From Oscillatoria sp. SIO1A7 (GTDB taxonomy: Bacteria; Cyanobacteriota; Cyanobacteriia; Cyanobacteriales; Laspinemataceae): a stretch of 35,661 nt of DNA. Made by a program: the position numbers and the translations under genes. Below the pieces are notes generated by a model. The model ran no database searches and was not told where the DNA came from. It saw nothing but the letters and a program-made list of their open reading frames with translations. The stretch spans positions 1-35,661 of the forward strand of contig JAAHFN010000067.1 of NCBI GenBank assembly GCA_010672965.1. The letters are read 5' to 3'. How positions within the stretch are numbered: position 1 is the stretch's first letter; every line of letters starts with the position of its first letter. Positions 27,271 to 35,661 of this stretch are shown piece after piece.

Positions 27271-27413
27271 TATATCAAATTCGGTTAATTACCCATAATA
27301 TAAATACCGTAGGGGCAATCCCCCCGTGGTTGCCCCGGCCGCCCAAGACCAACCGGGGCGGGCACGGGGGCACCGCCCCTACAAACTGCGACTGTTTAAC
27401 CGGATTTGATATA
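27271..27413. repeat. Family-3 miniature inverted-repeat element
   Basis: TATATCAAATTCGGTTAA at the left and TTTAACCGGATTTGATATA at the right, 143 bases. The interior is GC-rich and pairs GTAGGGGCAATCCCC with GGGGGCACCGCCCCTAC. Half copies lie at 127-144 and 35512-35533. Confidence 0.8.
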
Positions 27414-27426
27414 ACCTTAACTCTTG

Positions 27427-29259
27427 CTACTTTGATGCGAGTATTTGATTGAGATAAACTTTTAATTGACTGGCTGTTATTTCTCCATCATTTTCCAAAG
27501 TCAGGTCATCGGGTAAACCCCGTACTATTTCCAAAGCATTCAACCACATTTTCTTAGCTCGTTGAGTATCTCCTTCTTTTTGATAGATTGAAGCCAGTTC
27601 TAAATAAGCATTAATCGAAAGAGGAGATAAATAGATAATTCTTTTTAAATAAGACTTGGCTATCTCAACATCTCCTTTTTCTTCGGAAATCTTAGCTAGC
27701 AAGTAGTAAGGTTCGAGATGTCTGTAATTTAGTTTGATGGCTTCCTTACAATAGTATTCTGCTTGTTGATAATCTCCCAAATTAGCATAAATATTGGCGA
27801 TTAAACAATAAGCATCTAAATAACTAGGATGCATTTTAATAGCTTCCCGAGCTTTTGCCACTGCTTCGGGATAGGCTTTTTTTTGGAAAAGAGTCTTGGC
27901 CAGATCTAAAAGGGTTTTAACATTTGTCTCCAGCTCGCTTCTTTCTAGAGCCAAAGGAGGAGATACTTCAGGAGCCACTCGATCTTTTCCTTGGCTTTCT
28001 GTCCCACTATCTGCTAGGTTCCTATTTTTGTTAATGCCATGTTCGCGGTTTTTCTTGCTAGCTTCCGAGGTAGCAGGAACCACAGAAGAGGGAACTATAG
28101 GAGCGGCAGACAGAGAGATTTTAGATCCAGATTGGGGAGAAGAGAGAGAAGGAAAAGAGGCTTTGCTAGGGGAAGACCTTTGACTCGCGTTTGGCTTAGA
28201 AGAAAATACGCTTTCAGCTTTTGTCTGAGATACTGGAGGTTTCTCGGTAAAATTGAAGGAAGATAAGGCTCCGGGAGATAAGGGCGCTACAGGCGATCGC
28301 TTAGTTGAATTTTTCTCCCCCCAAATTGTTGCTTTTCTTTGATAGATGACCGATTGTGGCAAAACTAAGGTTTCAAAGTTATCTAGCTTTTGACCGTGTA
28401 GTTCTGCATGAGCAGTGATTAAATACCCTCCCGCTCTCAGGGCTTTGTAAAAATTATCTAAGGCAAGAGCGATCGCTTCTGCTGTAAAATAGACAAAGAC
28501 ATTGCGACAGAGAATTAAATCGATATCCTCGATACCGTCAGAGGCTTTCAGAAATCCCTCTTCCACCAAGTTGCCATAACGAAAGGTCACCAACCGGCGA
28601 AGATCCTCCTCGATTTTCCACTTACCTTTTTCTACAGTAAAATAAGTAGCCTTTTGCTTGGCAGAGATAGTTCTGAACGACCAATCGCTATAAGTCCCTA
28701 GCTTTGCTTTGGCAATTGCTTCTGGGTTGATGTCGGTTCCTAAAATAAAAATCTGCCAATCTTCCCAGTCGGGAATAAGCTCTCTTACCAGAATTGCTAG
28801 GGAGTAAGCTTCTTCACCCGTGGAGCATCCCGCACTCCAGAGCCGCAGCCCCGGTCTTTCTATTCGTCCGTCGTACCACATCAGTCTTTGCTGATTGATT
28901 ATTTGCGGCAAAATAAGGTTTTTTAAAAGCCAAACTTGACCGCGATCGCGAAAAAAATAACTTTCTCCCGTTGTCAATAGCGCTAGCAGCTCTTTCCATT
29001 CTCTAGCCCCTGACATCTCCCGTTGCTTGCCCCGGCGGAAGAATCCGGCAGAATCGCTCTCTCGCTCCTCCAAGTAAGAATAGCTCTGGGTCGCGCCCTT
29101 CGCTAAAAGCTGATAATACTCTTCTGGAGAAGACAACTTTAGTATATTGATGCGATCGCTCAGCTTTTTGCTTAGACCCGCTAGATCTTGCTCTCGGAAT
29201 GATAAACCTATATATCTAGAAATTAGTTGGACAAAGCGATCGATTAAGATATGATTCAT
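27427..29259 (-). CDS. CheR-type protein methyltransferase with TPR domain
   Basis: CheR enzymes methylate glutamates of chemoreceptors using S-adenosylmethionine. The 610-residue product starts at the ATG at 29259; a TTG at 29283 is possible but lacks support. It has a CheR N-terminal helical domain, then LTTGESYFFRD, and the SAM-binding LRLWSAGCSTGEEAYSLA (about 145-162). DIDLILCRNVFVYF and GGYLITAHAELH complete the methyltransferase core. A Ser/Pro-rich linker (about 320-430) leads to tetratricopeptide repeats, such as PSYLDAYCLIANIYANLGDY. The PatA-like gene lies 76 bases upstream on the same strand, so the two are probably co-transcribed. No receptor, CheA or CheW is present here. Confidence 0.9.
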   Translation of the reverse strand: MNHILIDRFVQLISRYIGLSFREQDLAGLSKKLSDRINILKLSSPEEYYQLLAKGATQSYSYLEERESDSAGFFRRGKQREMSGAREWKELLALLTTGESYFFRDRGQVWLLKNLILPQIINQQRLMWYDGRIERPGLRLWSAGCSTGEEAYSLAILVRELIPDWEDWQIFILGTDINPEAIAKAKLGTYSDWSFRTISAKQKATYFTVEKGKWKIEEDLRRLVTFRYGNLVEEGFLKASDGIEDIDLILCRNVFVYFTAEAIALALDNFYKALRAGGYLITAHAELHGQKLDNFETLVLPQSVIYQRKATIWGEKNSTKRSPVAPLSPGALSSFNFTEKPPVSQTKAESVFSSKPNASQRSSPSKASFPSLSSPQSGSKISLSAAPIVPSSVVPATSEASKKNREHGINKNRNLADSGTESQGKDRVAPEVSPPLALERSELETNVKTLLDLAKTLFQKKAYPEAVAKAREAIKMHPSYLDAYCLIANIYANLGDYQQAEYYCKEAIKLNYRHLEPYYLLAKISEEKGDVEIAKSYLKRIIYLSPLSINAYLELASIYQKEGDTQRAKKMWLNALEIVRGLPDDLTLENDGEITASQLKVYLNQILASK

Positions 29260-29335
29260 TGAATTATCAAACTCTTTAGTCAAGAGTTTAGCACTTTACC
29301 CATAATGTTACGATTTGCTTGTCCGCAATCTAGAC

Positions 29336-30562
29336 TTATGCCATAGAGAGGGCTCCCTGTGGCCTATTTGGCGAGTAACTCATCATTAGATACTTGGCCA
29401 CAATTTCCCTAACTTGCTTTTCTTCTGGTGGCTTACCTAAAAAATCTGTAGCGCCGTTGATTTTAGCGCGGGTGCGATCTATCAGTCCGTCCCTGCTAGT
29501 CAAGATTATAATAGGAGTATCCCTAAATAAGGTACTTTGGCGCAAGAAACTACAGAGATTATACCCATTAGTCTGAGGCATCACCACATCTAGGAAGATT
29601 AAATCCGGCTTGTGTTCTGCTAGGGTCGCTACTCCCTGCATCGGGTCTTGAATGCCCAAGACTCTATATCCAGTGTTGCGCAGAATTTGCTTTAATTTCT
29701 CTGCTACCAGCGGACTGTCATCAATACAGGCTATTAGTGGCTTGTATGAGTTTGCTGCTGAAGAGACCAACTGCATTTGTTCCCAAGGCAAAGGCGAATC
29801 CGCCACTTCTGTCAGCAAGAGAGTTCCCTGTTGTACAAAGTGATGTAAAGTACGAGTTAAGCCTAAGACCGATTGCTTTCGCCTCAAAGCAATATCCCAA
29901 AGGGTGTTATCGCCATTAAAGAGCTGATTCAAGTTTAGGAAAGACTCGTAGCTAATTTGTTTTTGGACATTGCGAGGACTTTTGAAGACCGGTGCCTGGT
30001 CGGGGAAAATATAGCTCAATCCCATCCCTTGCCAATTCATCCACAACTGGGTTGCTTTGTCAATAATTTGCGCCACATCCAGGGAGGACAAGAGTATGCT
30101 TAAAGGAATTTCTTTATGAATGTTGGCATCAATCTTTGAGTAACGATGCCATCGGCTAGCGATCGCTGGATGACGGGCAATATCGAAGCAAACTTCTTGG
30201 GCCGTGGTGCGAATCATCGCTTTGATCTCGGCCGGGCTCAAGACGCCTGAAACCATGCCTTGGTGAAGTATTTGATATTCCCAGGGTTCTGGCAATTGTG
30301 CTTTTTGAGACGTAGAGGCAAACTTAGGACAATGTTGGCTCAAAGCTCTCGACCACCGCCTTACTGGGTGCCTGCCTCCGGTCGCATATAGAAGGCGCCC
30401 TCCTACAAAGTAAAAATCCCATTGGCGGCGAGTTCCTTCTGCCTGCCCTTCCTCGGAGCCAGCCGATGCGGCGCCCAGGGTTAATTTCCCCGTTGCCTTT
30501 TGTTCGGAAAGCATTCCTAGTTGTTTCCGTATTTTTGCAGACCCTGATTTATCAAAGACCAT
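29336..30562 (-). CDS. PatA-like response regulator, copy 1 (DUF4388 + REC)
   Basis: This 408-residue response regulator belongs to the cyanobacterial PatA family, which acts in phototaxis, pilus motility and heterocyst patterning. The N-terminal DUF4388-like region starts LGMLSEQKATGKLTLG and contains the family's FYFVGGRLLYATGGRHPVRR. The C-terminal receiver (275-394) shows ACIDDSP (acidic pocket), LIFLDVVMPQ with phosphoacceptor Asp325, ILTSRDG and LGKPP with the conserved Lys. There is no DNA-binding output domain. It shares architecture with the gene at 31382-32521 and lies just upstream of the CheR gene. Confidence 0.9.
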   Translation of the reverse strand: MVFDKSGSAKIRKQLGMLSEQKATGKLTLGAASAGSEEGQAEGTRRQWDFYFVGGRLLYATGGRHPVRRWSRALSQHCPKFASTSQKAQLPEPWEYQILHQGMVSGVLSPAEIKAMIRTTAQEVCFDIARHPAIASRWHRYSKIDANIHKEIPLSILLSSLDVAQIIDKATQLWMNWQGMGLSYIFPDQAPVFKSPRNVQKQISYESFLNLNQLFNGDNTLWDIALRRKQSVLGLTRTLHHFVQQGTLLLTEVADSPLPWEQMQLVSSAANSYKPLIACIDDSPLVAEKLKQILRNTGYRVLGIQDPMQGVATLAEHKPDLIFLDVVMPQTNGYNLCSFLRQSTLFRDTPIIILTSRDGLIDRTRAKINGATDFLGKPPEEKQVREIVAKYLMMSYSPNRPQGALSMA

Positions 30563-31198
30563 ATCAATCCCAGCTCAAACTTATAAGATCGCTGACTCTG
30601 CCATCAGGCTATGAAAATATCCGAGCCCCAGCCACTTTAACAAGGGTCGGATTTCCCAGATCTTTTTTAGTTTGACATCAATTGTGTGGATTGTCAATTT
30701 TTGATTGCTAGCTACCCATTCTGTTGACAACAAGTCGCTTATTGTCAACAGATAATATTCTATTTAATCGATAAATTGAGACTGGCGACAGGCACCCTCA
30801 TGAAGAAGCCTGCCAAATCATTTAGGGATGCAGCTCTTGTAGAGAAGTAGATTCGCATATTCGCGCCCTAGAAAGGAGCTGCAAGGTTTGCCACTGTTTA
30901 ACCATAGCTGCAGTGCAACGGATTGCAAAGAGGGCGATCGCCCAGAGCGGGTTCTGCCACTCACCTATGTTTTCTCGCAATAATTTTTATCCCATTACCC
31001 CCCATTACCCATTAATGGAGCGGATAATTCAAACCTTGCCAAAGCTAGGAACAGCAATAGTCTGTTCGCCCAGATCCGCGCAGATATAGCAGCAAGCGGT
31101 CAGGCGATTCTCCTGCGGACAGCCGCAGACGGCGGTCAGCTATCGGGCATAAGTCTTGCCTTTCGTAAGCTGTGGCATTTTGTAACCGTCGTAACCTT
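30563..31198. other. Long intergenic region between the two PatA-like genes
   Basis: No gene of convincing length is seen. It includes the upstream region of PatA-like copy 1, an exact inverted repeat (30721-30751), and low-complexity CCCATTACCCCCC (about 30992-31016). GC-rich fragments such as GCGATTCTCCTGCGGACAGC (from 31104) look like repeat debris. Confidence 0.5.
30721..30751. promoter_or_regulatory. Exact inverted repeat CTGTTGACAA...TTGTCAACAG
   Basis: Two perfect 10-base arms are separated by 11 bases, about 160 bases upstream of the PatA-like start codon at 30562. It could be an operator for a dimeric regulator or an RNA hairpin. TTGACA within it also resembles a -35 element. Function is unknown. 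Confidence 0.45.
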
Positions 31199-31312
31199 AC
31201 TGTGTAGTGCTATATAGTTTAGGGGCGTCTCGCTTTCGCTCCTGCACTAGCAAAGCTCGGTGCGCGCAGCACACCCGGAGGGCGATCGGCCGTATTGCCC
31301 CTACACTGCTAT
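31199..31312. repeat. Inverted-repeat element with TGTAGTGCTATAT tips
   Basis: TGTGTAGTGCTATATAG at the left is mirrored by GCCCCTACACTGCTATAT at the right, with a GC-rich centre. Its tips resemble the TAGTGCTAT of 699-734 and 33178-33214. It lies 70 bases from the PatA-like copy 2 stop codon. Confidence 0.5.
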
Positions 31313-31381
31313 ATCAAAAAACATCGCTAACTAAATTTTAAGGTTATGACTCGATAAACTAATTAGATTTGGTAAGCGAGC

Positions 31382-32521
31382 CTAAACCAAGCAAATTTTC
31401 AGATGTTTTTCAACCATTTGTAGAAGCTTCTCCGGTTCGGGAGGTTTCGTTAAAAAATCCGACGCTTTCGCTAACTTTGCACGAGTGCGATCGATAATAC
31501 TATTACGACTGGTCAAAATAATAATCGGCGTTTCCCGAAAAGCCGGACTTTGGCGTAAGAAAGTGCATAAAGAATAGCCATCAGCATTGGGCATCACCAA
31601 GTCTAAAAAAATTAAGGATGGTTTGTGCTTGGCTAGGAGCGTTGTTGCCCGCAGAGGATCTTGAATCTTCAAAACGCGATATCCAAATGGAGTCAGAACT
31701 TGCTCCACGAATTGACCGACGGTTGGACTGTCATCAATACAGGCAATTATCTGTTGGGGAGGGGGTTGAATTTTTATTACATCAGCTTTAGTTTGAGACA
31801 CAAGTGCAAATGGCGTTGGTACATCCGGTATATGCTCGAATTTGACTACACCTTTTTTGGCAAAGGGAAGCAAAGCACGAGCCACTCCCTCTATCGGTTG
31901 CTGCAAGCTGACCGCCAAATCCCACAGGGTTTTTTCTCCCGTTAGCACTTGCTGTAGGCGAGGAAAATACTCAGCCGCATCCTCTTTTAAAGTCGGTGCG
32001 AGATTAGGAGAAATTTTGCCAAAACCCAAAGTAAGCCATTGTTGCCAGAGTTCCCGTGCCTCTTGGATAACTTGTTCTACTTCCACAGCAGATAATGGCA
32101 GAGTTAAGGTCATTGTCGAGGAAGCTTCCGCTCGGCAATCCCAGCGGCAGGTAAGGTTTGGGCTTAAGGCCAAAGAAAAAAATACTTCTCTGGCGCTGTT
32201 GCGGATAGCGGCCTTGGCCTCGGAAACGCTAAGTCGTTCTCTAGCGACCCCAAGGTGAAGCAATTGGTATTCCCAAGGCTCTTCCTCCGGCTCGCTATCT
32301 AAGGTTACTTTCCAGTTGGGACAGGATTGCTTCAAGGTTCTATCCCAACAGCGGACTCGATGGGATCTGCCGATCGCATAGAGGAGGCGACCGTAAAAAA
32401 GGTGCAGTTGACCTTCGTACTGAGCCTCGCTGGATAAAATCAATGTTCCGGTTGCGCGTCGCTGGCTTAGTTTGGCAATGTTATCTGCCAGTTTATCTAG
32501 TCCTGAAACTGCGGTTGCCAT
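31382..32521 (-). CDS. PatA-like response regulator, copy 2 (DUF4388 + REC)
   Basis: A 379-residue paralogue of the gene at 29336-30562, with the same order of domains. The N-terminal region has IAKLSQRRATGTLILSSE and LHLFYGRLLYAIGRSHRVRC. The receiver (257-376) has ACIDDSP, LIFLDLVMPN with phosphoacceptor Asp307, ILTSRNS and LTKPP. The start codon has the good ribosome binding site AAAGAGG five bases upstream. Co-directional PatA-like genes of this kind usually accompany CheY, CheW, an MCP and CheA in pil/tax operons, but those partners are absent in this window. Confidence 0.9.
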   Translation of the reverse strand: MATAVSGLDKLADNIAKLSQRRATGTLILSSEAQYEGQLHLFYGRLLYAIGRSHRVRCWDRTLKQSCPNWKVTLDSEPEEEPWEYQLLHLGVARERLSVSEAKAAIRNSAREVFFSLALSPNLTCRWDCRAEASSTMTLTLPLSAVEVEQVIQEARELWQQWLTLGFGKISPNLAPTLKEDAAEYFPRLQQVLTGEKTLWDLAVSLQQPIEGVARALLPFAKKGVVKFEHIPDVPTPFALVSQTKADVIKIQPPPQQIIACIDDSPTVGQFVEQVLTPFGYRVLKIQDPLRATTLLAKHKPSLIFLDLVMPNADGYSLCTFLRQSPAFRETPIIILTSRNSIIDRTRAKLAKASDFLTKPPEPEKLLQMVEKHLKICLV

Positions 32522-32890
32522 TTTAACCTCTTTTCCTCCATCGACGGCTCCTATTCGCTCTTAGCCCTGCGCAGAGCAATAGCGACGCATTTTGAGGAAA
32601 GCGCCGCCGCGATCGGAGCCACAATATAAACGTTGTTCAAAAAACTCCCTGGATTCGGGGTCAAGCTTCCCCCCTAGTATGGCCTGCTTTTATCACTATA
32701 ACTAGAGCATCAGTCCGATCGGCGGCAAGAGTGCCGATCGCAGCTAATGGCTTTCACCTCTAGGGATGGCGGCCTTACTCTTGTAGAACTATTGAGCCTC
32801 GATTCATTGACCGGCTGTCTAACACCCATCTATCAACCAGTTTATATTTCTTTAAAGCTCTTATTGCCTACAGGACTTCTAAATTTTAGA
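32522..32890. other. Upstream region of PatA-like copy 2
   Basis: No gene is seen. It should hold the promoter of the minus-strand PatA-like gene, but no definite -10/-35 could be chosen. Confidence 0.45.
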
Positions 32891-32896
32891 ACAAAC

Positions 32897-32940
32897 TATA
32901 ATTTGTAATATTTATTTACAATCAAACGATAATGATTATC
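32897..32940 (+). promoter_or_regulatory. Fur-box-like palindrome with an upstream TATAAT
   Basis: GATAATGATTATC (32928-32940) is a perfect 6-1-6 palindrome matching the core of the Fur consensus GATAATGATAATCATTATC. A TATAAT hexamer lies at 32897-32902. No open reading frame of note follows on the plus strand, and the nearest minus-strand start codon is over 400 bases away. Confidence 0.4.
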
Positions 32941-32959
32941 AATATTTCTAGCTTAAACG

Positions 32960-33001
32960 CCATAGATAGAGTACGATGTCCGTGCGGGACTCTATCTATG
33001 G
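32960..33001. repeat. 13-bp perfect inverted repeat CCATAGATAGAGT
   Basis: CCATAGATAGAGT and ACTCTATCTATGG are separated by 16 bases. It lies 20 bases after the Fur-like site. GGCTATGGGGGCTATGGGGG follows it. Confidence 0.75.
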
Positions 33002-33113
33002 GCTATGGGGGCTATGGGGGCGATAGGCGCGATCGCGGTTTGTCTCGGAGCCAGAAAATTTCTGCCTTGAAAAAGCTGCTGCTGCAACCTGCCCCCATCC
33101 GACATTTTTTTTT

Positions 33114-33214
33114 GTAGGGGAGATTTCGCGAAATCGCCCCTACAGGCAGATTCGCGAATGCCCCTACAGGCAAACATTAAGATTGCCCTAACCAAATATG
33201 CATAGTGCTATATT
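33114..33214. repeat. GTAGGGGAGATTTCGC hairpin and dispersed repeat fragment
   Basis: A 30-base near-perfect palindrome, GTAGGGGAGATTTCG and CGAAATCGCCCCTAC (33114-33143), then another half arm. TTAAGATTGCCCTAACC and TAGTGCTAT (33178-33214) match 699-734. Confidence 0.65.
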
Positions 33215-33284
33215 TTGAATTCCCGGGCAATAGATAGAGCAATCCAACCCCGCTCTGATTTAGCGGTTTCTGAATTTTCTCTGA

Positions 33285-35444
33285 CTACTGCAACTCTGCT
33301 AACTGCTTGGCAACTTCAGGATTGTATAGCCGCAAATAATTCCAATAGTTACCAAAAACCTTCTTGACATAATCATTGGTTTCGGGAAAGGGAATCTTGC
33401 TGGCGAACTCATCGGGGTCGTTGAAACCAAACCGTTTTAGCCATGAGGATATATTCCCGGGTCCGGCATTATAGCTGGCCACTGCCAACATAGAATTATC
33501 GTTGTATTCAGCATGGGTATAGCTGAGGAACTCGGTGCCCAAGTTTATATTGTCGTCTGGATTTTCCAAATCGTACTCTTCTAGTTGAATTCGCTGAGCC
33601 ATCCATTCGCCAGTAGGGGGAATTACCTGCATCAAACCAATAGCCCCAGCCCAGGATTCGATGGTGCGCATAAAGCGCGATTCTTGACGAATCAGAGCAG
33701 TGACTAATAGGGAATTCAACTTACGCTCCCCGGACCATTTGACAATTAAGTCTTTATAAGGAAATGGATAAAGAGCTTGCCAGTAGGCGGGTTTTTGTTT
33801 GAGAGCTTCATATTCAGCAATTTCTTCTGATTTTTCTCGCTGGGCTAAGAAAGAGATCATAAAAATACCGTCGAGATTATCTCCAACTCCCAAGCGAATG
33901 ACGCCATCAGTAAACTGCTCTGCTACTGTAGGATTTTTGCGGTTGCTAAATTCCGCTTGCCACAGAGTCCAGGCATCTTTATCTTGGCCGAGTTGGTAGA
34001 GTTCTTGCAAGACTTCAGAGCCAGCAATTAGAGCGGGGCGCGTCTCTGGTTTTACTACTTCGGGAGAGAGCGATCGCACTGTAGTAAAATCTCCCACATC
34101 CCAGCCCAAGTAAACCGCACTTCGCCAAGCAAAGTAAGACTCTGGATATTTAGACAGTACATATTCAAATGCTTCCGTTGCCTCTTTTCCCCGTCCCAAG
34201 CGCTGCGCCCATTTTCCTACCCAGAAACTGGCTTCGGGAGCCAGCTCGCTCTTGGGATTTTCTCGTCCTAATTCTTCTGCCCATTTCCAAGCCCCGGCAA
34301 AGTCGCCCGCTGCAGCTCTTTGCTTGGCATTTTCCCAGCGGACAGTAGCCGCAGCATCGGAGTTGCTGTATTGAGTCAGTACGGATTCGCGGGCTTGCTC
34401 TGCGGACTGGGTACTTTTGAGCGCTGTCAGAACTTTCGATCGCTCTAATAATGCTTCGCCACCATGACTGGGAAACTGCGCCAATATTTTATCCAAATAG
34501 GGAACGGCTTCTTGGGGTTTGACTATTCTAGAGAGTCTCAGCAGCCCGAGAGCGGTTTCCTTACTATCGGGAAACTCTGCAATCAGTCGTTTGTAGGCTG
34601 CGATCGCCTCCTTTTTCTTTTTCCCTATTTGCTGTCCCCGAGCCGCTCGGTAAGCATGGCGCGGCGTCCGGGGCGCTTTCGCATATGCTTTACCGCCTTT
34701 ATCGTATTTCTGTTTTTCCCAATATCCAAAAGCAATGGTTTCCCAATCTGCCGGAGTGAGTTGGCTGGCATACTGGCGCTGTAGTCGGTCTAGGTATTGG
34801 ACGATATCGGGAAGGTAAAGGCCGTGCTTGGCCAATAGTAATAAGAGTTCCGGTTGGTTGGGATTTTGTTTTAACTGCTCCCGGGCGATTTCCACCGTCC
34901 GGGGGTGGCTGGGATATTCGGCGATCGCTCTCTGCCAATTTTTAGCATCTGTCTTGCCCAGAGCATACAAAGCTTCCGCTGCCACTGGGGAATCTGAGTA
35001 GCGATCGCGCAGTTTCTGCCAAGTTTTTTTCGCTGCTTCTAGATTGCCAGTTTCTTCGTAAGCTTCCGCACGCTTGAGGAGAATATAAGGTGCGAGAATT
35101 TTGTAGTCTTTTTCTAAACCTTCGAGCCGTTGCAAAGCTGCCTCTGGGTTTCCTTGTTCTAAGGAATCAACCGCCAGGAGATAGCGGGCTCGATTGCGAT
35201 CGCGGGATTTATTCCCGTCAGCTATTTCTGCCAGCGGTGCCTCTCGCTCCGAGGTTTTATCTAGTGCGAGCCGCAATGCTGGCGAATTGGCATCTTCTAC
35301 CTTTTTGTCTGACATAGAGAGGGGATTTCCTCCAATGCCAAGTATAAAAACTGGCACCGCTAAGCCAACTACTAAGGTAGATATTCCTAGGGCGATCGGC
35401 AATGCTAGATTATTTTTTTCTGGATTTATCCTTGAATCTCCCAT
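33285..35444 (-). CDS. Slt-type lytic transglycosylase with TPR-like helical domain
   Basis: This 719-residue envelope enzyme cleaves peptidoglycan glycan strands to anhydro-muropeptides. A short cytoplasmic N-terminus leads into a membrane anchor, ALPIALGISTLVVGLAVPVF (about 14-33), so the rest is periplasmic. A long superhelical region of TPR-like repeats follows (about 85-560, for example YRAARGQQIGKKKKEAIAAY), as in Slt70. The C-terminal catalytic domain has ALIRQESRF with catalytic Glu588, then GAIGLMQVIPPTGEWMA, NINLGTEFLSY and VASYNAGPGNISSWL, all family motifs. AGAGGA lies nine bases upstream of the ATG at 35444. It is a single gene. Whether it acts in general wall turnover or at junctional or pilus pores cannot be decided. 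Confidence 0.94.
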   Translation of the reverse strand: MGDSRINPEKNNLALPIALGISTLVVGLAVPVFILGIGGNPLSMSDKKVEDANSPALRLALDKTSEREAPLAEIADGNKSRDRNRARYLLAVDSLEQGNPEAALQRLEGLEKDYKILAPYILLKRAEAYEETGNLEAAKKTWQKLRDRYSDSPVAAEALYALGKTDAKNWQRAIAEYPSHPRTVEIAREQLKQNPNQPELLLLLAKHGLYLPDIVQYLDRLQRQYASQLTPADWETIAFGYWEKQKYDKGGKAYAKAPRTPRHAYRAARGQQIGKKKKEAIAAYKRLIAEFPDSKETALGLLRLSRIVKPQEAVPYLDKILAQFPSHGGEALLERSKVLTALKSTQSAEQARESVLTQYSNSDAAATVRWENAKQRAAAGDFAGAWKWAEELGRENPKSELAPEASFWVGKWAQRLGRGKEATEAFEYVLSKYPESYFAWRSAVYLGWDVGDFTTVRSLSPEVVKPETRPALIAGSEVLQELYQLGQDKDAWTLWQAEFSNRKNPTVAEQFTDGVIRLGVGDNLDGIFMISFLAQREKSEEIAEYEALKQKPAYWQALYPFPYKDLIVKWSGERKLNSLLVTALIRQESRFMRTIESWAGAIGLMQVIPPTGEWMAQRIQLEEYDLENPDDNINLGTEFLSYTHAEYNDNSMLAVASYNAGPGNISSWLKRFGFNDPDEFASKIPFPETNDYVKKVFGNYWNYLRLYNPEVAKQLAELQ

Positions 35445-35462
35445 ATTTTCTTATCCTCTGGG

Positions 35463-35534
35463 CGCAGGCGGGACGCCCGCGCTACGGTCTTCTTGTCCCC
35501 AACTCAAAACTTATATCAAATCCGGTTAATTACC
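35463..35534. repeat. CAGGCGGGACGCCCGC fragment and half of a family-3 element
   Basis: GCAGGCGGGACGCCCGC at about 35464 matches the arms at 8777-8843. TATATCAAATCCGGTTAA (35512-35529) is the left end of family 3, interrupted by the family-1 element that begins at 35535. Confidence 0.6.
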
Positions 35535-35661
35535 TATAGCATTTCTCAAATAAGTGTAATAAGCGATCGGGTAGGGGCGACAGCATCCCCCTTGACCATC
35601 TCTGCTATAAAACCGGGATTTTGATCTTGGGATGCTTCGCCCAGACACTTTCCATCAATTT
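35535..35661 (+). repeat. Family-1 miniature element, cut by window edge
   Basis: It begins TATAGCATTTCTCAAATAAG and contains GTAGGGGCGACAGCATCCC and GGGATGCTTCGCCC. Only the last few bases of the right end are missing. Confidence 0.75.

Noticed and set aside
32932-33117. 61-codon ORF following the Fur-like site
   Set aside because: It has no ribosome binding site, is translated from a hairpin and GGCTATGGGG repeats, and lacks any protein-like pattern.

Overview
This window reads as cyanobacterial chromosome, most likely from a filamentous, repeat-rich lineage. The evidence is frequent HIP1 octamers (GCGATCGC), ndhB of the thylakoid NDH-1 complex, a 56-residue high-light-inducible protein, DUF4278 and PatA-type response regulators, and a MutS and topoisomerase I with cyanobacterial features. 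I cannot name the genus from sequence alone.

Layout. 1-1900: two tandem DUF4278 genes on the minus strand, each with the same structured leader, among repeat elements. 1908-7604: an ATP-grasp ligase (+), mutS (-), and an N5-(carboxyethyl)ornithine synthase-like dehydrogenase (+). 7605-9337: a decayed Rpn/DUF4351-type gene whose middle has been replaced by short repeats, then a DUF433 antitoxin whose partner toxin ORF is cut after seven codons by a miniature element. 9502-15792: two paralogous NACHT NTPases (-), one carrying a HEAT-repeat array with three DNA-identical 102-bp units. 16323-16946: a Uma2-type nuclease. 17482-22825: ndhB (-), an intergenic stretch with a probable minus-strand small RNA, topA (+) and an HLIP gene (+). 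23410-27160: a small membrane protein, a MerR regulator whose start codon lies in a simple repeat, a WD40 protein and a DHH phosphoesterase. 27427-32521: CheR-TPR and two PatA-like response regulators (-). 33285-35444: a Slt-type lytic transglycosylase with a TPR-like helical region (-).

The housekeeping genes (mutS, ndhB, topA, HLIP, DHH, Slt) sit as isolated single genes. The intergenic space is dominated by at least four families of short inverted-repeat (MITE-like) elements, 'CCCAATG' and 'GGGTGTG' simple repeats, and AGAAACCCGG hairpins. Two of the element families share a GTAGGGGCGA...TCGCCCC core but have different terminal repeats. Several genes have been altered by this material: a toxin truncated, a nuclease gene gutted, and a MerR start codon supplied by a repeat.

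Functionally, 7.6-17 kb is an accessory island of conflict-type genes (toxin-antitoxin remnant, Rpn remnant, NACHT pair, Uma2). 27-32.5 kb looks like a partial taxis/pilus signalling locus lacking CheA, CheW and an MCP. The candidates most worth following are the NACHT pair with its homogenised HEAT array, the small RNA between ndhB and topA, and the modular miniature elements.
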